NCBI GenBank assembly: GCA_964619535.1
Contig: CAZUEX010000004.1
Span: 62,001-126,000 of the forward strand
Length of the DNA: 64,000 bases
Reading direction: 5' to 3'
From: Leptonema sp964619535
GTDB lineage: Bacteria > Spirochaetota > Leptospiria > Leptospirales > Leptonemataceae
The notes below the pieces were generated by a model. That model was not told the origin of the DNA. It worked only from the letters and a program-made list of their open reading frames with translations, and did no database searches. Position 1 is the first letter of the stretch; each line of letters starts with the position of its first letter. The position numbers and the translations under genes were made by a program. Below are positions 52,095 to 60,245 of this stretch, piece by piece.

Positions 52095-53440
52095 GCCACA
52101 CCTTCTACATCACCACCCTGGGCTGTCCAAAGAATACGGCCGACAGCAGAGAAATGGAACGTTCTCTGCTGCTGGAAGGCTTTCACCCCGCACCCAGCGC
52201 CGAGTCGGCCGACTTTCATCTGGTTAATACCTGCTCCTTTATTGAAAGCGCTCGCGAACAGACCATCGAAACCGTTTTCGAGGCCATCGATGTAAAAGAG
52301 GCCCGCAAAAAACGGGCGGATCAGAAACTGGTCGTTGTCGGTTGTTTTACGGAGCGCTATCAGGCAGCCGTTTCTGAGGAATGGCCTGAGGTGGATTTTA
52401 GCTTTGGAACGGGACTGTATCACCGCGCCGGAGCTCTAATACGAGAGGCCTTTCGCATACCACGGCCGCACCAGGCAGATATTGCATCACCCTTTGAGCA
52501 TCTAAAGCGGCGAAGGCTTCATCCCTATGCACCTGTAAAGGTTTCGGATGGCTGTGATCGTTCCTGTGCCTTCTGTGCCATCCCGCAATTTCGTGGCTCA
52601 TTTCGCAGCAGGGAGACCCAGGAGATCGTTGCCGAATGCGCGGAGCTGGGTGATAGCGGCATTCGCGAGATCTGTCTGGTCAGCCAGGATACGAACTCCT
52701 TTGGCGGAAGGCCGGAGGCCCTTGTTGAGCTGATCGAGCGACTGAATGAGCTGGATTCCCTGCACTGGCTGCGGCTGCTGTATCTATATCCTGACAGAAA
52801 AACCGAACGGATTCTGCGGTTGCTGGCAGATCGTGGGTTGAATCGGTCCAGGCTGGTTCCCTATCTGGAAAGTCCTGTTCAGCATGTTTCTTCATCTGTA
52901 TTGAAGTCGATGAAACGAGCGGGCAATGCCGCTTACTTCAAGGATCTTTTTGCCATGGCCAGGGAGCTGTTCCCCGGCCTTGAGATTCGTACATCCTTCC
53001 TGGTGGGATTTCCTGGAGAGACAGCTGCGGACGTCGATGAGCTGCACCGGTTTATCGAGGACACAGGACTGGAAAAGCTGGCATTGTTTGCCTATTCTCC
53101 CGAGGAGGGGACGGCTGCCTTTGCATCGGGCGCTGTTGACCCTGCAGAAACAAACGAACGCATTAATGAACTGAGACAGACGCATCTGAATGTACTGAAG
53201 GAGATCCACCTGCAACGCGTCGGCCAGCGTTATCAGTGCATGGTGGATGCCATTCATCCGACGGAGATCGTCTGCCGGCGTCCACAGGATGCTCCCGAGA
53301 TTGACGAAACGGTTTTGATTCCCTTTCAGTACGAAAAGGGAATGAAGTTGCCTGCTCCGGGGGATCTAATAGAGGTGGAAATCACCGGCTTTTATGAATA
53401 TGACATGGAGGGAAGGCTGGCCGGAGCCGAACCAGTATGA
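52091..53440 (+). CDS. rimO: Ribosomal protein S12 methylthiotransferase RimO
   Basis: This 449-residue radical SAM enzyme adds a methylthio group to an aspartate of ribosomal protein S12. The N-terminal UPF0004 domain has its auxiliary-cluster cysteines at 12, 48 and 85 ('TLGCPKN', 'NTCSF', 'VVGCF'). The SAM cluster motif is 'DGCDRSCAFC' (Cys155/159/162). A TRAM domain ends the protein. The 'SDGC.R.CAFC.IP.FRG' form points to RimO rather than MiaB. It overlaps both neighbours by 4 bp. Confidence 0.94.
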   Translation: MSHTFYITTLGCPKNTADSREMERSLLLEGFHPAPSAESADFHLVNTCSFIESAREQTIETVFEAIDVKEARKKRADQKLVVVGCFTERYQAAVSEEWPEVDFSFGTGLYHRAGALIREAFRIPRPHQADIASPFEHLKRRRLHPYAPVKVSDGCDRSCAFCAIPQFRGSFRSRETQEIVAECAELGDSGIREICLVSQDTNSFGGRPEALVELIERLNELDSLHWLRLLYLYPDRKTERILRLLADRGLNRSRLVPYLESPVQHVSSSVLKSMKRAGNAAYFKDLFAMARELFPGLEIRTSFLVGFPGETAADVDELHRFIEDTGLEKLALFAYSPEEGTAAFASGAVDPAETNERINELRQTHLNVLKEIHLQRVGQRYQCMVDAIHPTEIVCRRPQDAPEIDETVLIPFQYEKGMKLPAPGDLIEVEITGFYEYDMEGRLAGAEPV

Positions 53441-54138
53441 CCTGGAAAGATCTTAACATTCCCAATACACTGACCATCCTCCGGGTAATATCCGTACCAT
53501 TCTTTATCTACTTCCTGCTTTCGCATTCCAATACCCTGCGAGTGGTTGCCTTTATCCTTTTTGCTCTGGCCTCGCTGACCGATCTGGTGGATGGCTATAT
53601 TGCCCGCCGACTGAAGCAGGAAACAGAATTCGGAAAGTTTCTGGATCCCCTGGCCGACAAGTTTCTGGTACTCGGCGCCTTTATTGCCTTCCTGTTTATG
53701 ACCGAGCAGATCCAGATCTGGATGGTCCTATGTATTGTTGGCCGTGATATGTTGATTACGGCCCTGCGTTACCTGGCCATCTGGAAAGGCAAAAGTATGC
53801 GTACGTCGCGTTTCGGTAAGATCAAGACGGCCTTTCAGATGTTTGCCATCATCGTTATCCTCTTAAGTTTTGTACTGATTACCTATAAAGAGCGCGGCAC
53901 CATCAACCAGATGTATCTGGAGGGTGCAGAACAGGGCATCGGTCCTTTTCAGATGGCCGTGGACATGCTTATCAGGTTTATCGAAGGGCCCAACGAAAGC
54001 ATCTTCTTCGGACTGTCTTCTTTCCTGCCTTACTTTCTGATGCTCTTTACGACGATCATCACGGTGATCTCGGGGCTGCGCTACGTTTACAGCAATTACG
54101 AGCTTCTCCTTCCGCCCTACCGGGTGAAGAAAGAGTAA
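53437..54138 (+). CDS. pgsA: CDP-diacylglycerol--glycerol-3-phosphate 3-phosphatidyltransferase
   Basis: This 233-residue membrane enzyme of the CDP-alcohol phosphatidyltransferase family makes phosphatidylglycerol phosphate. The family motif is complete: 'DLVDGYIARRLKQETEFGKFLDPLADK' region near residues 48-74, with the four aspartates that hold metal. The N-terminal 'NIPNTLTILRVISVPFFIYFLL' is typical of PgsA. A roughly 45-residue insertion before the last helix makes it longer than the usual 180-200 residues. Confidence 0.93.
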   Translation: MTWKDLNIPNTLTILRVISVPFFIYFLLSHSNTLRVVAFILFALASLTDLVDGYIARRLKQETEFGKFLDPLADKFLVLGAFIAFLFMTEQIQIWMVLCIVGRDMLITALRYLAIWKGKSMRTSRFGKIKTAFQMFAIIVILLSFVLITYKERGTINQMYLEGAEQGIGPFQMAVDMLIRFIEGPNESIFFGLSSFLPYFLMLFTTIITVISGLRYVYSNYELLLPPYRVKKE

Positions 54139-54174
54139 GGGCCGGTAACTTCTTTAAAAACAGCAGGTGTGACG

Positions 54175-55218
54175 ATGATTGATTATATCAAGAAACTGAT
54201 GCAGGGAGAAGACCTGACCTCCGACGAGGCACTGCGCGCCATGACCGAGATCATGACGGGGATGGCAGGTGAGATCCGCACAGCGGGCTTTTTGATTGCC
54301 CTGGCCTTGAAAGGGGAAACGGGCGAAGAGATTGAATCGTTTGCCCGTGCCATGCGAAAGGCAGCCAGACCATGGCCGTCGCGAGACAAAATGGACATCG
54401 TCGATACATGCGGCACAGGAGGCGATGCATCGTCCTTGCTGAACATTTCCACGATAGCCGCCCTTGTTATTGCATCGATGGGCTTCAAGGTGGCAAAGCA
54501 TGGCAACCGGGCCGTCTCCTCTCCAACCGGATCTGCCGATGTCCTGGAAGAGCTGGGGATCAATCTTGAGATTCCGCATGAAGAAAGCGTCGAAGCCCTG
54601 AACGAGATCGGCATGTGCTTTCTTTTTGCTCCTGCATGGCATCCTGCGATGCGCTTTGCTGCACCTGTGCGCAAGGCTCTTGGTGTGCGTACCGTTTTCA
54701 ATATCCTGGGACCGATTACGAATCCTGCGCCCGTTACGCATCAGCTGATGGGCGTCTACGATCGTAAGTTTCTTGCACCGGTGGCCCGGGCCCTGGTAGG
54801 CCTTGGCCGAAAGCGTGCCTATGTCGTTCACTCCCATGATGGCCTGGATGAGATATCCATCGCTGCTCCGACGGACTTCATCTTCATCGACAACGGTCGC
54901 ATCCAATCCGAGGGAACATGGCATCCGGAAGATTTCGGTATATCGCCAACATCCCTGGACTCCCTTGTCGTTGCCAATCGCAAAGAGTCGGCCGATCGCT
55001 TTGAGCGCATTCTAAAAGGTGAGGGCGATGCCGTTGAAAACATGATGGTGTCGGTGAACGCAGGGGCAGTACTCAGCCTGCTTCGTGAAGATCTGAGCCT
55101 TGCAGATGCCAGAACGGCCGTTTATGAACACCTGAAATCGGGGCAGGCCATGGAAACCCTGAATCGGTGGCGGTCGTTTCGGAACAATTCCGGCTCTGTA
55201 ACATCGGTGGGCAGCTAA
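54175..55218 (+). CDS. trpD: Anthranilate phosphoribosyltransferase
   Basis: This 347-residue enzyme of tryptophan synthesis joins anthranilate to phosphoribosyl pyrophosphate. Signatures are 'DTCGTGGDASSLLNIS' (PRPP loop), 'VAKHGNRAVSSPTGSADVLEELG' and 'FNILGPITNPA'. The ATG at 54175 has AGGTG upstream; a GTG at 54169 is also in frame. No other trp gene is near, which is unusual; it sits between pgsA and yajC in an envelope gene run. Confidence 0.95.
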   Translation: MIDYIKKLMQGEDLTSDEALRAMTEIMTGMAGEIRTAGFLIALALKGETGEEIESFARAMRKAARPWPSRDKMDIVDTCGTGGDASSLLNISTIAALVIASMGFKVAKHGNRAVSSPTGSADVLEELGINLEIPHEESVEALNEIGMCFLFAPAWHPAMRFAAPVRKALGVRTVFNILGPITNPAPVTHQLMGVYDRKFLAPVARALVGLGRKRAYVVHSHDGLDEISIAAPTDFIFIDNGRIQSEGTWHPEDFGISPTSLDSLVVANRKESADRFERILKGEGDAVENMMVSVNAGAVLSLLREDLSLADARTAVYEHLKSGQAMETLNRWRSFRNNSGSVTSVGS

Positions 55219-55221
55219 GCA

Positions 55222-55253
55222 GGGCCACCTGTATGGGTGGTCTCTTCGTTTTT
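55222..55253 (+). terminator. Weak hairpin after trpD
   Basis: CCACC and GGTGG form a short stem around a small loop, followed by a broken T-rich stretch (TCTCTTCGTTTTT). It could be a partial terminator that lowers transcription into yajC. Confidence 0.3.
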
Positions 55254-55289
55254 GCTTGCCCCCCGATGATCCCTGGAAACGGTTGCCCA

Positions 55290-55685
55290 ATGGATCCACG
55301 TTTTCTTCCCTATCTTGCTCAGCAAACCGCCGAGACGGAGGCGCCTCCGGCAACACCGGCGCAGATGCAGCCCGGTGCTGACAGCTGGATGCAGCAGTAC
55401 TCCATGCTCTTCATGATCATCGGCGTCTTTGCTATCATGTACTTTTTCTCGATCCGTCCGGCTCGAAAAGAAGAGAAGCGCAAAAAGGAGATGCTGGACT
55501 CCCTCAAAAAAGGCGATTCCGTGATCACGACCTCGGGCATGATCGGCAATGTCCATTCTGTAAAAGAGGATACCATCGTTCTGAACATCGGCGACAACAC
55601 ACGCGTGGAAATGCTGCGTTCTGCCATCCAGGATGTGCGTGGCCGAGGCTCTGCTGAGAAGTCCGAGAAAAAAGACGGGAAGTAA
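55290..55685 (+). CDS. yajC: Preprotein translocase subunit YajC
   Basis: About 131 residues from the ATG at 55290; an ATG at 55266 is also possible. One transmembrane helix ('MLFMIIGVFAIMYFFSIRP') is followed by the YajC cytoplasmic signature: 'RKEEKRKKEMLDSLKKGDSVITTSGMIGNV'. YajC associates with SecDF. The Pro/Ala/Gln-rich segment before the helix is longer than usual. Confidence 0.93.
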   Translation: MDPRFLPYLAQQTAETEAPPATPAQMQPGADSWMQQYSMLFMIIGVFAIMYFFSIRPARKEEKRKKEMLDSLKKGDSVITTSGMIGNVHSVKEDTIVLNIGDNTRVEMLRSAIQDVRGRGSAEKSEKKDGK

Positions 55686-55691
55686 AGGTCT

Positions 55692-56039
55692 ATGCGACGG
55701 ACGGCCTCAGGTATCGCTGCCATTCTTATTCTAACCGTTCCACTCTGGGCGGCTCCGGAAGATGGAGTTGACCTGACACTGCCGCGCAGTACCGACCGCT
55801 ACATTCCCGGTCTGATCTCAGGCGAAGAGGCGCAGGTCGATCGGCGCATGGAGGTCACCGAGCAGGATCCTGGCCTGGAGATGCCAGAGGAGGGTCCTGC
55901 TGCATCCGAGGCCGATTCTGAAGAAGGCCTGCTGTCTCGTCTGCTACAGGATCAGACCTTCATCAATCTCATCCTGCTGGTTCTGCTTCTGGGGGTTTTT
56001 GTCCTCTATAAACTCCGTTCCGGAGGCTCCCGTCGCTGA
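55692..56039 (+). CDS. Small membrane protein between yajC and secD
   Basis: This 115-residue protein has a probable signal peptide (residues 1-21, ending LWAA), an acidic middle part, and one C-terminal transmembrane helix ('FINLILLVLLLGVFVLYKL') followed by a basic end. I recognise no family. The helix and its place between two Sec accessory genes suggest a further SecDF-YajC component, but nothing in its sequence proves that. It starts six bases after yajC. Confidence 0.7.
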   Translation: MRRTASGIAAILILTVPLWAAPEDGVDLTLPRSTDRYIPGLISGEEAQVDRRMEVTEQDPGLEMPEEGPAASEADSEEGLLSRLLQDQTFINLILLVLLLGVFVLYKLRSGGSRR

Positions 56040-56078
56040 GCCTCTGTGATCTTGAAACGAGATAACCCGAGATAACCT

Positions 56079-57986
56079 ATGAATAAATTGATCTGGAAGA
56101 CGATTGTCGTCGGACTGAGTGTAGCCCTGGCAGTGCTTGTTCTCTGGCCTAACTACGGAGAGCGAGAGGTACGGATTGCCTTTCTGGAATACCGATACAA
56201 TGCGGAGGGGCAGCGTATTCCCGTCAGCCCTGCGGAGATAGAAGCCTTCCTGTCGGATGCAAAGACCGGATTGGCTGCTTCGTTTCCAGGTGCTGAGTGC
56301 AAAGGCAAGCCGATCGAAGAACGCCAGTGTATCGTAACGGCACGGTTTGTGACGGCCACACAGATCAATGAGATGGCACAGCGCAATGCAGGTCTGATCG
56401 ATGATCGTCGCACGGCGATCCTGCCGCATCCTGTGGAGCATTTCCTGGGCTTCCTTTCAACGGACGGCATCAAGCGCCTTTCTTTGAAGCTTGGCCTTGA
56501 CCTTCAGGGGGGGATGCGGGCTGTATTTCAGGCCGATTACGAAACGTATCTTGAACACCTGAAAGAAAAGGCCGGGCCTGTTGTGAAGGAGCTGGAAAGC
56601 AAGCTGGCGTCGGGTAGCCTGCCAGAGGATGAACGGGCTGAGGCAGAACGTCGACTTGCCGAGAACCGGCGTATGCTGGAGCTGACCGATGAGCGAAAAC
56701 TGGAATTGTTGCAGGAAGCCAGGCGCATTATCGAAAAGCGACTGATGAACCAGAACCTCACCGAGCCCGAGCTGCGTATTCAGCCGGGCAGCTACAGCAT
56801 TGCAGTGGACCTGCCCGGCGTTGCCAACTCAACGCAGGTTCTTGATATCATCAAAGATACCGTTACGGTGGAATACCGTATCGTAAACAGGGAGGCCACC
56901 GATCGCTTTGTCGGCCCTGAATTTCAGGACATTCTGTTGAAGATTCAAAACGTTTATCGCCAGGAGCATCCTGACTTTATTCAGGTAAAACAGCTGATCG
57001 AAGAAGCAGCCAATCTGGGAGGCCTGAAGCCAGAAGAAGGCCGGCTGTTTCTGTACTGGCGAAAAAACCAGGCAGGTACCGGTATATCGCTTCCCCGGGA
57101 GTTCGTTGTCCTCGGTCCCGTCGTACTGGACGGAAGTGATATGACCGATGCCCGGGAGATCCTTACAGGCGAAAGCCCGTATTACAGCATCACCTTCGTC
57201 TTAAGCAGCGAAGGGGCAGAGAAGTTTGCCGAACTGACCCGAAACAACATCGGTAAGGCCATGGCAATCGTCTGGGGGGATCGGGTCGTGTCGGCTCCGG
57301 TTATACAGGGCGTCATAGCAGGCGGACGCGGAGAGATTACCGGCCAGTTCGATCTTGACGAAGCTCGTGAGGTGGCCACGGTGATTCGTGAAGGAGCCCT
57401 GCCACTTCCGCTTGATATACTTTCGGTTTCGTTTATCGGGCCTTCGCTTGGCAAGCAGTCGATCGAGAAAGGCATCTATTCGGTGCTTGTAGGCTTTTTG
57501 CTGGTGAATCTTTTTATGATACTGTATTACAGGGTGGCCGGTCTGATTGCCGTTATAACCCTGTTCCTGAACCTGGTGATTCTCAGTGCCCTTCTTTCAC
57601 TTCTTGAATTTACGTTAACGCTGCCCGGTTTTGCCGGTCTTATCCTTACCGTCGGTATGGCTGTGGATGCCAATGTAATCATCTTCGAGAAGATTCGCGA
57701 AGACCTTCGTGCAGGCAAATCGATGGCCCTGGCCATTCATTCCGGGTTTGAGTCATCGTTCTGGACCATCCTTGATGCAAACGTTACCACACTGATCGCG
57801 GCCGTGATCCTGTACTACAATGGTGATGGTCCGATTCAGGGATTTGCCCTGACGCTGTTTTTCGGTCTTGTTTCATCGATGTTTACGGCGCTGTACGTTT
57901 CACGGTACCTTTTTGAGCTGTTAACCGATGGTCTTGGAATGCGACATGTGCCTATCGGCAAGGGTATAGCGGGGATGCTGAAATGA
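56079..57986 (+). CDS. secD: Protein translocase subunit SecD
   Basis: This 635-residue RND-type subunit uses the proton gradient to aid late steps of protein export. An N-terminal helix (residues 8-24) comes first, then the large periplasmic region. 'LGLDLQGGMRAVFQ' (D1 motif) and a charged coiled-coil-like insert (about residues 155-225, Glu/Arg-rich) lie in that region. The C-terminal five helices include 'GFAGLILTVGMAVDANVIIFEKIREDLRAG' with the conserved Asp of the proton path. It overlaps secF by 4 bp. Confidence 0.95.
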   Translation: MNKLIWKTIVVGLSVALAVLVLWPNYGEREVRIAFLEYRYNAEGQRIPVSPAEIEAFLSDAKTGLAASFPGAECKGKPIEERQCIVTARFVTATQINEMAQRNAGLIDDRRTAILPHPVEHFLGFLSTDGIKRLSLKLGLDLQGGMRAVFQADYETYLEHLKEKAGPVVKELESKLASGSLPEDERAEAERRLAENRRMLELTDERKLELLQEARRIIEKRLMNQNLTEPELRIQPGSYSIAVDLPGVANSTQVLDIIKDTVTVEYRIVNREATDRFVGPEFQDILLKIQNVYRQEHPDFIQVKQLIEEAANLGGLKPEEGRLFLYWRKNQAGTGISLPREFVVLGPVVLDGSDMTDAREILTGESPYYSITFVLSSEGAEKFAELTRNNIGKAMAIVWGDRVVSAPVIQGVIAGGRGEITGQFDLDEAREVATVIREGALPLPLDILSVSFIGPSLGKQSIEKGIYSVLVGFLLVNLFMILYYRVAGLIAVITLFLNLVILSALLSLLEFTLTLPGFAGLILTVGMAVDANVIIFEKIREDLRAGKSMALAIHSGFESSFWTILDANVTTLIAAVILYYNGDGPIQGFALTLFFGLVSSMFTALYVSRYLFELLTDGLGMRHVPIGKGIAGMLK

Positions 57987-58969
57987 GCTTTGTTAAACAT
58001 AAATTCGTCTATTTGCTTTTCTCTCTGAGCGGAATGGCCCTTTTCTTCGGAGTTACGTATGGCCATTTTGGTGGCTTTGCCCGCTCCATATCCTTTGACG
58101 GCGGTATTCGCCTGAGCATCCTGATGCCGGCAGATATGGACAGGGCCGCCATTGAAGAGGCCGTTCGTGCTGCCGGTCTGGAAGATCCTGTGATCCGGCA
58201 GACCGATGTGCAGGAAAACAAATACGATATTGAGTTCGGTCCGGATGTGCGCGACCACTATCAGGCCATCGTTGACCGGTGGAATGCAGAAGAACGCAAG
58301 AAGTTTGAAGAAGCGAATAAGAATCTGCGAGACGGTGAAAAGCGGCCGGTATTCGAAGAACGAACCGTGGCCGGAGAGATCGAAAAGGTATTGCTGCCGC
58401 ATCTGAAGGTTCCAACGGAGCAGATCGTATCAAGAGAGGTCATCTCGGCTTCTTATGGTTCTGACCTGTTCAAGACCTCTTTGAAGGCGCTCTTTGTAGC
58501 CTTCGTTATCATTACGATCTATGTGTCGTTTCGCTTTGATTTTTCTTATGCCCTTGGTGCAACGGTTGCGCTGTTGCATGATATCATCTTTACGCTTGGC
58601 TATATCGGTATCATGCAGATTGAGCCTTCGGTGCCGGTCGTGGCCGCCGTGCTTACGCTGATCGGTTATTCGATTAACGATACGATCATCATCTTTGACC
58701 GGATTCGCAGTATGGTTACCGAACGGTCCGATCTTGTCTCGGCGAACGTAATCGACAGCGCCATCAAGGCCACGCTTTCAAGGACGATTTTGACCTCCTT
58801 TTTGACGATGCTTGCCATTGTTGCCATCCTTGTAAGTGGAGCCGAGTCATTGATGGACTTTGCCTCGATCCTTGTCTTTGGTATCCTGATCGGAACCTAC
58901 TCATCCATATGCGTGGCCAGTCCCATTGTTCAACAGTATGAAAGGATGCGACTTCGTCGACATTCCTGA
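57983..58969 (+). CDS. secF: Protein translocase subunit SecF
   Basis: This 328-residue partner of SecD has an N-terminal helix, a periplasmic domain with 'ISFDGGIRLSI' and five C-terminal helices. 'VLTLIGYSINDTIIIFDRIRS' is the SecF signature. A periplasmic insert of about 60 residues (residues 85-145, rich in Lys and Glu) is longer than the usual loop. The 3' end overlaps the ribD start by about 30 bp. Confidence 0.94.
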   Translation: MSFVKHKFVYLLFSLSGMALFFGVTYGHFGGFARSISFDGGIRLSILMPADMDRAAIEEAVRAAGLEDPVIRQTDVQENKYDIEFGPDVRDHYQAIVDRWNAEERKKFEEANKNLRDGEKRPVFEERTVAGEIEKVLLPHLKVPTEQIVSREVISASYGSDLFKTSLKALFVAFVIITIYVSFRFDFSYALGATVALLHDIIFTLGYIGIMQIEPSVPVVAAVLTLIGYSINDTIIIFDRIRSMVTERSDLVSANVIDSAIKATLSRTILTSFLTMLAIVAILVSGAESLMDFASILVFGILIGTYSSICVASPIVQQYERMRLRRHS

Positions 58970-60245
58970 TGAAGCATCGCCGGAGGCCGTTGCACGCGCC
59001 CTTTTGCGGTTGTCCATCTTTGCCTCCGGCCGGACAGCCCCCAATCCGCCCGTTGCATGTGTAATCAGCTTTCCTGATCGGTCCGTCCTGATCGGCGGGG
59101 CCACGGAGCCGGCCGGTGGTCGGCACGCAGAGATTGTTGCCCTGGATGCTCTGGATGCCTATGCTGCAACGCAGCCACGTTTTGATCCTCCCCAACCTCT
59201 GACGATGACCGTAACCCTGGAGCCCTGCAGCCGGTACGGTAGAACTCCTCCGTGTGTACAGCGGATCATGCACTATGGCAGGCAGTCAGAATTTGCCAGG
59301 GCACATGGACTGTACATTGATACCGTGCGGATCGGCGAGCTCGATCCTTCTTTACAGGGTTGGGGTATAAAAGCCCTGCAGCGCATGGGGTTTAAGGTGG
59401 AGCGGATCGATCATCCTGTTTCCGGCCATCCTTTCCTGCTGCCATTTCTTTCAAGCCTCAACCGGCGTCCTCTGTATGCAATCAAGGTGGCAACGGATGT
59501 GTCGGGTATCATGGGACATCGGCAGAAAGCCGTATCGTTAACCGGAGAATCGGGTCGGATTCTAACCATGAGGTTACGCGCAAGATGTGACGGGGTGCTT
59601 GTCGGGCCTGGCACGACTGCCGTGGATCGCCCATCTCTGGACCTGCGTCCGCCGCTTATGGGCAACAGCGTGGCCTTTCATGAATCTGCCATGAACCTGC
59701 AATCTGTTCAGGGGGATGCCCGGGCCTGGTTTCGGTCGCTTTTCGAGCCGGATAGCGGCTGGCATATGCTGGAAGAGCCAGAAGGACGCTATGATTATCA
59801 GCCGATGCGCATCTTTTTGCTGGGGCGGCCCTTTGCGGACCGGGAGGCTTTTCTGGAGCGTCAGAATGCTCTATCTTCTGTCACAGGCCGCCAGCCTCTG
59901 TTTCTAAGCCTGCGTTCTACGAGTGCTTCCTGGCCCGGCTCTGTCGTTGTACCCGATCTGGACGATCCGGCCTTTTTCCGGGAGCTTTCGGATCTTTTGA
60001 TTGATCGGGGACTGCAGCGCATCTTGATAGAGGCCGGCTATAGCATGTTGCCCCTGTGGTTGCGAAACGCAGGAAAGAACGACGTCTTGATCCACGTAAA
60101 AAGAGACGAAGCATATCATGCCTCCGGTGATGGCTGGCTGCGCATCGACACGGAGTTTCGTGATATGGATTTGCTGGATCGGTATTCTTTTGCGCCGGGG
60201 CTTTCAGCAACGCTGTACGGAGGGCAGAATAATGGAGCAGGATAG
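58938..60245 (+). CDS. ribD: Riboflavin biosynthesis protein RibD (deaminase/reductase)
   Basis: About 435 residues from the ATG at 58938; a TTG at 58926 is also possible. The N-terminal deaminase has the zinc site 'GGRHAEI' (His63) and 'PCSRYGRTPPC' (Cys97, Cys106). The C-terminal reductase has 'LYAIKVATDVSGIM', 'GVLVGPGTTAVDRPSLDLR' and 'LIEAGYSML'. It catalyses two early steps of riboflavin synthesis. The protein is longer than the common 360-370 residues because of an insert after the 'LDLR' motif (about residues 235-300). No other rib gene is present, so the pathway is split. Confidence 0.88.
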   Translation: MKGCDFVDIPDEASPEAVARALLRLSIFASGRTAPNPPVACVISFPDRSVLIGGATEPAGGRHAEIVALDALDAYAATQPRFDPPQPLTMTVTLEPCSRYGRTPPCVQRIMHYGRQSEFARAHGLYIDTVRIGELDPSLQGWGIKALQRMGFKVERIDHPVSGHPFLLPFLSSLNRRPLYAIKVATDVSGIMGHRQKAVSLTGESGRILTMRLRARCDGVLVGPGTTAVDRPSLDLRPPLMGNSVAFHESAMNLQSVQGDARAWFRSLFEPDSGWHMLEEPEGRYDYQPMRIFLLGRPFADREAFLERQNALSSVTGRQPLFLSLRSTSASWPGSVVVPDLDDPAFFRELSDLLIDRGLQRILIEAGYSMLPLWLRNAGKNDVLIHVKRDEAYHASGDGWLRIDTEFRDMDLLDRYSFAPGLSATLYGGQNNGAG

